A DNA stretch of 64,000 bases from assembly GCA_028023455.1 (NCBI GenBank), contig JAQFVV010000230.1, forward strand, positions 1,114,001-1,178,000, read 5' to 3'. How positions within the stretch are numbered: position 1 is the first letter of the stretch; each line of letters begins with the position of its first letter. This DNA is from Epiperipatus broadwayi. Taxonomy: Eukaryota > Onychophora > Udeonychophora > Euonychophora > Peripatidae. The notes under the pieces were generated by a model. That model made no database searches and had not been told where the DNA came from. It saw only the letters and a list, made by a program, of their open reading frames with translations. The translations under genes and the position numbers were made by a program. Shown here one piece after another: positions 58,890-64,000 of this stretch.

Positions 58890-60080
58890 CAGAATATAGA
58901 TATAAAAGAATCTTAGTATTGGCAAGAAAATTATTTCAGCAATAAGAAAAACAAAATGGCACTAAATGCAGAGATGACATCATAAAAATGTAGAAAGCTA
59001 CTACAAGGAAACATATGTGATAATAAAGGAAAGAAAAACAAAGTATCTAACTATAATGATTGAAGTACTAAATATTCTAAATAAAAAAAGTGAAATGTGA
59101 CATTTACTATGAAGAGGTGAAAATCCTCAGAGAACGATGACATCATTATAAATATTTTAGAAGAAACGAGATAAAATTAGGAAACTGTTGGTAAAGTCAT
59201 ACAACAGAATGCATAAATTGTGTGAATATACTAGGTGTTTGGAAGAATGTAAAAGTAAGATTAAGAAAGTTGAAAAAGAAAAAAACAACCATTCATTATA
59301 AATCATCTTTGAATTCAAAACAACCAAAAAAAAAAAAAAAAAAAAAAAAACAGCAAAGCTGGATTTAATAGAGATTATGATCCAATAAATCATAATAGGC
59401 ATTTTAAAAAAATCAATGAATATAAGTTATCATTCTGCATTAGAATTTATAAAAGGTATTGGCTTTATATGATTTTTGCAGCTATGCTGTTTTATTTGAT
59501 GCAGGTGTAGAATACTATGGAACTTGAAGTCCTTGGATCATGGCACTTGTTCTATTATTTCTGGTACTCATACTTTTTATCAACTTCTTAACAATAAATC
59601 ATTTGCTTTTATATTTATTTTATTTCTGATGCTATATTTAAAGATGTTAAACGAGAAAAATTGGAAAACATTGAATATTTGTCAAAATATAACAATTGTG
59701 GTTAGGCCACATGATGTTACCAAAAATAGTAACAGCACTCCACACAGAGAGTGGTAAAGATTGGGTGTTCCATTTCTTCTAAAATTTTTACAATAGTTTT
59801 ACAGATAATAATTTCTGGACTAAAATGAAAAGAGAAATAAATTTTTTAGGATGCCTGAATTTTGCAGATGTTACTTTCACAAAAATTCTCCAGAGCTTCT
59901 GAAGGTGTTACAGGAGATGTCAGATGAAAACAGAAAGTATAAATAAAGATAAAATTCTAAAAACATTAAAGTAATACTCAATGGTTTTTTAAACAAGAAA
60001 GAGAGAAAGAAAATTTAAATTCTAATAGATTATAAATAATTTGTGCTAATGAAAGCGTAATATATAAAATTAAGTGCAGA
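58890..60080. other. Unassigned sequence with a 25-bp A run
   Basis: The A run at 59326-59350 could be the tail of an unrecognised retroposed sequence. No gene is seen. Confidence 0.45.
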
Positions 60081-60084
60081 ATAA

Positions 60085-60210
60085 TCAAATTTTTTACTGT
60101 TCAGAAGTCCAAATACCAGAAGTGACAGATCTGAACTATGACCTTTGGGCCTTAAACTTCACAATCTGCAACTTTATCACTGTACCAAACTATGCAGGGC
60201 AGCTTAATTA
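60085..60210 (-). mobile_element. SINE family D copy
   Basis: Minus strand: CATAGTTTGGTACAGTGATA (A box TGGTACAGTGR), GTGAAGTTTAAGGCCC, AGTTCAGATCT (weak B box), GTCACTTCTGG and TGAACAGTAAA. Boxes are spaced roughly as in tRNA-derived SINEs. Confidence 0.62.
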
Positions 60211-60289
60211 CAACATGAGTCTTAGTACTTGTCAAAGATAAGATGCAAAACAGCAAAAGGGAAATAAGTAGGAGAGAGATTAAGCAACT

Positions 60290-60765
60290 ATAACTGATGT
60301 CATTGAGAAAAAAATTAAAAAGCTAAAATAAAGATTGGATGAATATTGTCAGATAAGATGGCAATAGAATGACAAATTAAGTTTAAACTGAATTCTAAAA
60401 ACTGACTGTAATCTGCTTTCTATAGTTTCAGTATTTTCAAGATTGTGCCAATATGGTAATTCAAAGAGTTATTTTAATGTTTTGAAAGCAAACTATAAAA
60501 AAAAATTGTTTAAGTAAGTTAATTTCCATATCCTGATGCTGACCAGATAATAGATGGTAATTGAAATCTTAAGCTGGATTTCAAAAGATGGTAAAAGACT
60601 TAGTAAGAGATCACATATGAAATTGTAGATAAGAACATTTAAGAACATTTACTGGTGTGTTATGAGGAAGAGAGGTTAAGGATCAGAGAAACTGGAATAA
60701 ATTTGGAGAAACCTTCATTATACAGTAAATCAGTAATGATTGAAAATGATGAATGATGATGAGTA
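60290..60765 (+). mobile_element. RTE-like LINE 3' tail (decayed)
   Basis: Begins near a TDVIEKKIKKLK-like frame (equivalent to TDIIERIAKLKW), is interrupted by unrelated AT-rich sequence, and resumes at about 60600 to end with TTTGGAGAAACCTTCAT and AAATGATGAATGATGATGAG. Confidence 0.65.
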
Positions 60766-60959
60766 TCATAGATGCTATATAAAATGGATTGTAAAAAATC
60801 ATTTGAAAATTTTGGTTTTGATGAACATAAACGCTATATCAAACAGGTTGTAAAAGAAATCTTTTAAAAGGTTCTAGATGATATATCAAACAGGATATAA
60901 AAAATCCACACATCTGAAAAATACATGGAAATAATAATATCAGATTAACATTGTTTACT

Positions 60960-61180
60960 TAATGAATAATACTTCTGTAGTGCAATTTTTACTACACCAC
61001 TCTCATATAAATTAGGGATGGGTTTCTATCTGCTTTTAACAGTTTGTGGAGGAGTAATCATAAACATATGACCAAAGGCATGTGAAAAAGATGTATAACT
61101 CCCAAGATGCATATTTTATGCAAAAGAACATTTATTAGTTGTCCCAGATCCCAATTTATTACGCATATCTTAAACATTGT
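60960..61180. mobile_element. Family B hammerhead element, left arm only
   Basis: TAGTGCAATTTTTACTACAC, CACTCTC, GGGATGGGTTTCTATC and TGTGAAAAAGATGTATAACT follow the family B left arm. The minus-strand ribozyme (about 61095-61150) has lost its core (CTAATAA). Confidence 0.6.
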
Positions 61181-61458
61181 TCAGTACATAGATATATAGC
61201 CAATTACTACAATTTTATTAATGTGTCAAACTTTCTGCCCTCATAACTTTGCTGCAAACCACTTGATGGAAGTATATTAATAATTTTTATTAGTCATTCA
61301 TTAGACTAGAGATTATCCACTTAGTGAATAATATTTTTGTAATGCAATTTTCACTATGCCACTCTCTTGTAAGGTAGGACCAGTTTCTATCTACTTTTAA
61401 CATCTTGTAGAGAAGTGTAATTATAAAAGTATGATCAAAGACATGTGAAAAAGATGTA

Positions 61459-61509
61459 TGATCCTCAAGATGCATATTCCATGCAGCACTCATCAGTTAG
61501 CCCAGATCA
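61459..61509 (-). ncRNA. Hammerhead remnant, family B
   Basis: Outer stem I TGATC/GATCA is perfect and CTGATGA intact. A deletion removes part of stem II, and GAAA reads GGAA. Inactive, but informative for the family B fold. Confidence 0.55.
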
Positions 61510-61653
61510 CAATCTCATACACAGATTTTTATCATTATTCAGTGTATATAGATAGCCAATTACTATAGATAAGTGTCAAACTTATTGTGCTCACAAATCA
61601 CTTAATGGAAATATATTAATAATTTTTATTAGTCATTTATTAGACTAGTGGAG

Positions 61654-61710
61654 GGATAAGGGCCAACTGATGAATGCTAGTTCAGCACAAAATATGCTTC
61701 TAGGGGATCA
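61654..61710 (+). ncRNA. Hammerhead-like motif, family B (damaged)
   Basis: GGCCAA, core CTGATGA (61667-61673), stem II TGCT-AGTTC-AGCA well paired, but GAAA is CAAA. Outer GATCA is present while its partner has decayed. Confidence 0.55.
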
Positions 61711-61935
61711 TACAACTTTTTTACATCTTTGGTCACACATTTATGATTATATTTATCCATATGTTGCTAAACACAGATAAAAACCTGTCCCTACCTTGCA
61801 TGAGAATGGTGTAGTGAAAATTATACAACAGAAATATTATTTGTTAAGTGAATAATTTCTAGTCTAATGAATAACTAATAGAAACTAACATTGTTTATCT
61901 TTATTTTATCACGGCACTGTAACTATCCCAATTAA

Positions 61936-62214
61936 ATTAGTTCAAAATAAATACATACAAAATGTAAATAGAGAAAAGCTTTATTTAATCCTAACAGTAT
62001 GGTAAGCTTAGCATGCTTTCGGCTATCTGGTGGTCATAGTCATAGTAATAGGTGTCCAAGTAGTTTGTGATATTTATCAAAGAACAAGCTCATTGGACAT
62101 CTATTGCTATGAATATAACTATCAGGTAGTCAAAAGCATGTGATGCTTACCATGATATTAGGGTTAAATAAAGTTTTTCTCTATATACATTTTGTATGTA
62201 TTTATTTTGAAATA
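61936..62214. mobile_element. Large palindromic element, about 120-bp arms
   Basis: The left arm (61936-62057) opens TTCAAAATAAATACATAC, AAAATGTAAATAGAG and TTTATTTAATCCTAAC. The right arm (62093-62214) mirrors it block by block at roughly 85 percent by eye. The loop is about 35 bp. Read outward, each arm has CC(A/T)...GAAAGCATG and AATAAAG, similar in style to PLE or MITE ends. No ORF. Confidence 0.75.
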
Positions 62215-62584
62215 CATTGTTCTGAGAAAAGTTTATTAAAATTTCGAAGTTAAATTAAATTATTTGTATAGGGCTGTTGACCTGTCCAAATTTACTGATA
62301 AAAGTGAGATGTAGACACCTTATCAACATACTGGAAAAATTTCATTTAAAAATTTCTTTATAATGTTTTAAAAACATCGATCGTAAGATTTTAGTATGAT
62401 TGGTGAATTTACAATTACTAAATTACAGCTAATACTAACACTGCTTCATTTCTTAAAAACATTAAATACAATAAAGGATGTAATCTTAATGCACTTTTAA
62501 TACTGAGCATCTTTGTCAAACTAAAATAAAAATGGAAGGACAAACACAACATTTAAGCTTGCATATTCCAAAGTGCATTAGAAG

Positions 62585-62698
62585 TCAGGCATTGGTGGTT
62601 GAAAGGTCAGTGACAGCTGTTTCACAAGCAGTTGTCCTGGGTTAGCGGGTTCGCTTCCTGGCTGATGTTATGATGTATGGGAAAAACAAACAAACTAA
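62585..62698 (+). mobile_element. SINE family C copy with 10-bp target-site duplication
   Basis: Plus strand: GCATTGGTGGTTGAAAGG, CAGCTGTTTCACAAGCAG, GGTTCGCTTCC, GGCTGATG, TATGATGTATGGGAAAAAC and A-rich tail. Flanked by GCATTAGAAG at 62575-62584 and 62699-62708. The only family C copy here in the plus orientation. Confidence 0.85.
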
Positions 62699-63454
62699 GC
62701 ATTAGAAGATTCTTTTTATTCCTTTTTACTTACCATAAAATCACTTGACATTTTAAATTAACAATGCATTCTCATTGACTCAGCAATATATTTATCAATC
62801 ATTTTTTCCATTAACTTCAATTTTGCACAAACTATGGTTCTAGTATAAAAAAGCTTTGAGTCCTGCAAATTTATTTATATTCTGGATATATAAATGAGTT
62901 AGATTTGATATAACCTCTAATGTAAATGATTTAATTTGCATAGTATAGCATGATGTGTTATAATTACATTTTATGAACAATTATTTTATAACAAATTACA
63001 TTAAATTACAGAAACACTTCATTTTCAAATTCATCACATTAAAGAGATGAAGATCAATAGACTGGCTGAAAAATATTTTAATGTGAACATGAGTATTTTT
63101 CATGGCAAAAGCATTCCATTCACTTTAAAGATGATCTAATGACATCTCTCAAGATGGGAAATATCGATAACTTTTATTGTAGAGATGTAGCTAAGAATAC
63201 AGTGGAGAACTACAATTAGACAAGGAGTAGAATCTTTTAGATAGAAAATTCTGCTACTGAAAAGTTAAAAGATGGTATTGCAAATTACCAAATGAGTTAA
63301 GGAATTAGTATGTGATACATATATATGTGGATGATTTTGTGGTTTACATATTAATTTGTATCACTTTTTGTTCATTTCTCCCTCTTTTTCTGAAATGGGA
63401 TAGCTACATTTTTTTAAGCAATAACTGTTAATGATTACTATTATGATTCTTAAG

Positions 63455-63644
63455 TCAATACTCAAAATCATATGAACGGCATTCTGTTTGTAAGTGCTTT
63501 CCATTGTATAGTTTGAAATATCAGGTTGATTCATTTTCAGTGCTGTTCAATACTCAAAATCATATGAACGGCATTCTGTTTGTAAGTGCTTTCCATTGTA
63601 TAGTTTGAAATATCAGGTTGATTCATTTTCAGTGCTGTTCAATA
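63455..63644. repeat. Exact 92-bp tandem duplication
   Basis: 63455-63546 and 63547-63638 are identical by eye over all 92 bp, followed by six bases of a third unit (TCAATA). No divergence means it is very recent, polymorphic or an assembly artefact. Confidence 0.92.
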
Positions 63645-64000
63645 TATGGATATTGATAATGGTATTCTAAAATACACTAAAATTTAAGACACTTCTAAAA
63701 GACTTTCAGAGGAGAAAAATGAAAATCAGTATAGGCTTTAGTATAAGAAATATAATTAAAAGAAGAAAAAAACCATACCTATCTACGATATAATTACAAG
63801 TTTTTGTTTTTATCGGTCTTTCATCTTTAGCTCAATCTTATCACAACCATTCATCAGCCCAGAAATAACCAGCCTCTTATATTATAAATACATTTCAAAC
63901 ACAATTTTTCAAGTAAATCATATAACACATGTTATGATTTTAGAGGTAATTAAATTAAACTTCATATAATAAGTATTTAAATATATTTCAAACTTTTTTT

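Larger units (their letters stand above)
61265..61885. mobile_element. Family B hammerhead element, two-armed with internal duplication
   Basis: The left arm starts ATTAATAATTTTTATTAGTC, carries AATTTTCACTATGCCACTC and a minus-strand ribozyme remnant, then about 120 bp of middle sequence. The start block then occurs again (61615-61650), directly joined to a plus-strand ribozyme and the right arm ending AATAATTTCTAGTCTAATGAATAAC. The extra start block indicates a nested or dimeric insertion. Confidence 0.68.

Overview
This window is AT-rich, repeat-dense DNA from an animal nuclear genome. I find no intact protein-coding gene, rRNA gene or functional tRNA gene. Everything recognisable is a mobile element, a repeat or a microsatellite: several families of decayed non-LTR retrotransposons (LINEs), one Penelope-like element (PLE) fragment, tRNA-derived SINEs with target-site duplications, palindromic (foldback or MITE-like) elements, and many simple repeats. 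The PLE, the very short tRNA-derived SINEs and the dispersed hammerhead elements together fit an invertebrate metazoan. I cannot name the lineage from sequence alone. The DNA may be intergenic or intronic.

The most interesting content is a dispersed set of small repeats that fold as type I-like hammerhead ribozymes (HHRs). The ribozyme module is 57 nt. It has a CTGATGA core, a short stem II, GAAA, a 2-3 bp stem III, a cleavage triplet (ATA, ATC or GTC), and a stem I with an inner helix, a bulge and an outer helix. Three sequence families carry it. Family A lies at 3.1, 5.5, 13.3, 32.9, 34.3 and 51.5 kb, with remnants at 3.6 and 40.3 kb. Family B lies at 17.6 and 61.0-61.9 kb. Family F lies at 4.9 kb, with a fragment at 13.1 kb. 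Where families A and B differ in the outer stem I helix, both strands of the helix changed (TAATC/GATTA versus TGATC/GATCA), as expected for a selected RNA fold. Most A and B elements are inverted repeats with one ribozyme in each arm on opposite strands. Family A also has a Pol III B-box-like motif and a small terminal hairpin downstream. They look like short non-autonomous retroelements related to PLEs or metazoan retrozymes. A PLE GIY-YIG endonuclease remnant at 8.7-9.25 kb shows that such machinery existed in this genome.

Layout. 0.1-0.8 kb: diverged 340-bp tandem repeat. 2.6-3.1 kb: 3' end of LINE-A. 3.15-6.1 kb: hammerhead elements A and F. 6.2 kb: trinucleotide microsatellite. 8.5-9.3 kb: PLE fragment. 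9.3-12.0 kb: the longest LINE copy (LINE-A, minus strand, 5'-truncated, with reverse transcriptase and zinc-knuckle coding). 12.2-12.7 kb: 42-bp tandem array between direct repeats. 13.1-13.8 kb: the best two-armed hammerhead element. 14.25-16.3 kb: two SINE copies next to a CpG-retaining, low-repeat stretch. 17.6-18.4 kb: family B element and an RTE-like LINE tail. 19.7-32.8 kb: mostly unrecognised AT-rich DNA. 32.9-35.6 kb: two A elements, a minisatellite and RTE-like fragments. 37.5-38.4 kb: third LINE-A copy. 39.2-43.8 kb: SINEs with clear target-site duplications and three RTE-like LINE tails. 44-52 kb: tandem repeats, three palindromic elements and an A element. 52.9-53.2 kb: a perfect AAT microsatellite of about 300 bp. 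54.4-62.7 kb: SINEs, an RTE reverse transcriptase remnant, family B elements and a large palindrome. 63.5 kb: an exact 92-bp tandem duplication.

Nothing here forms a working gene set. The one plausible functional relationship is parasitic: short non-coding elements (SINEs, hammerhead elements) relying on enzymes encoded by LINEs and PLEs.
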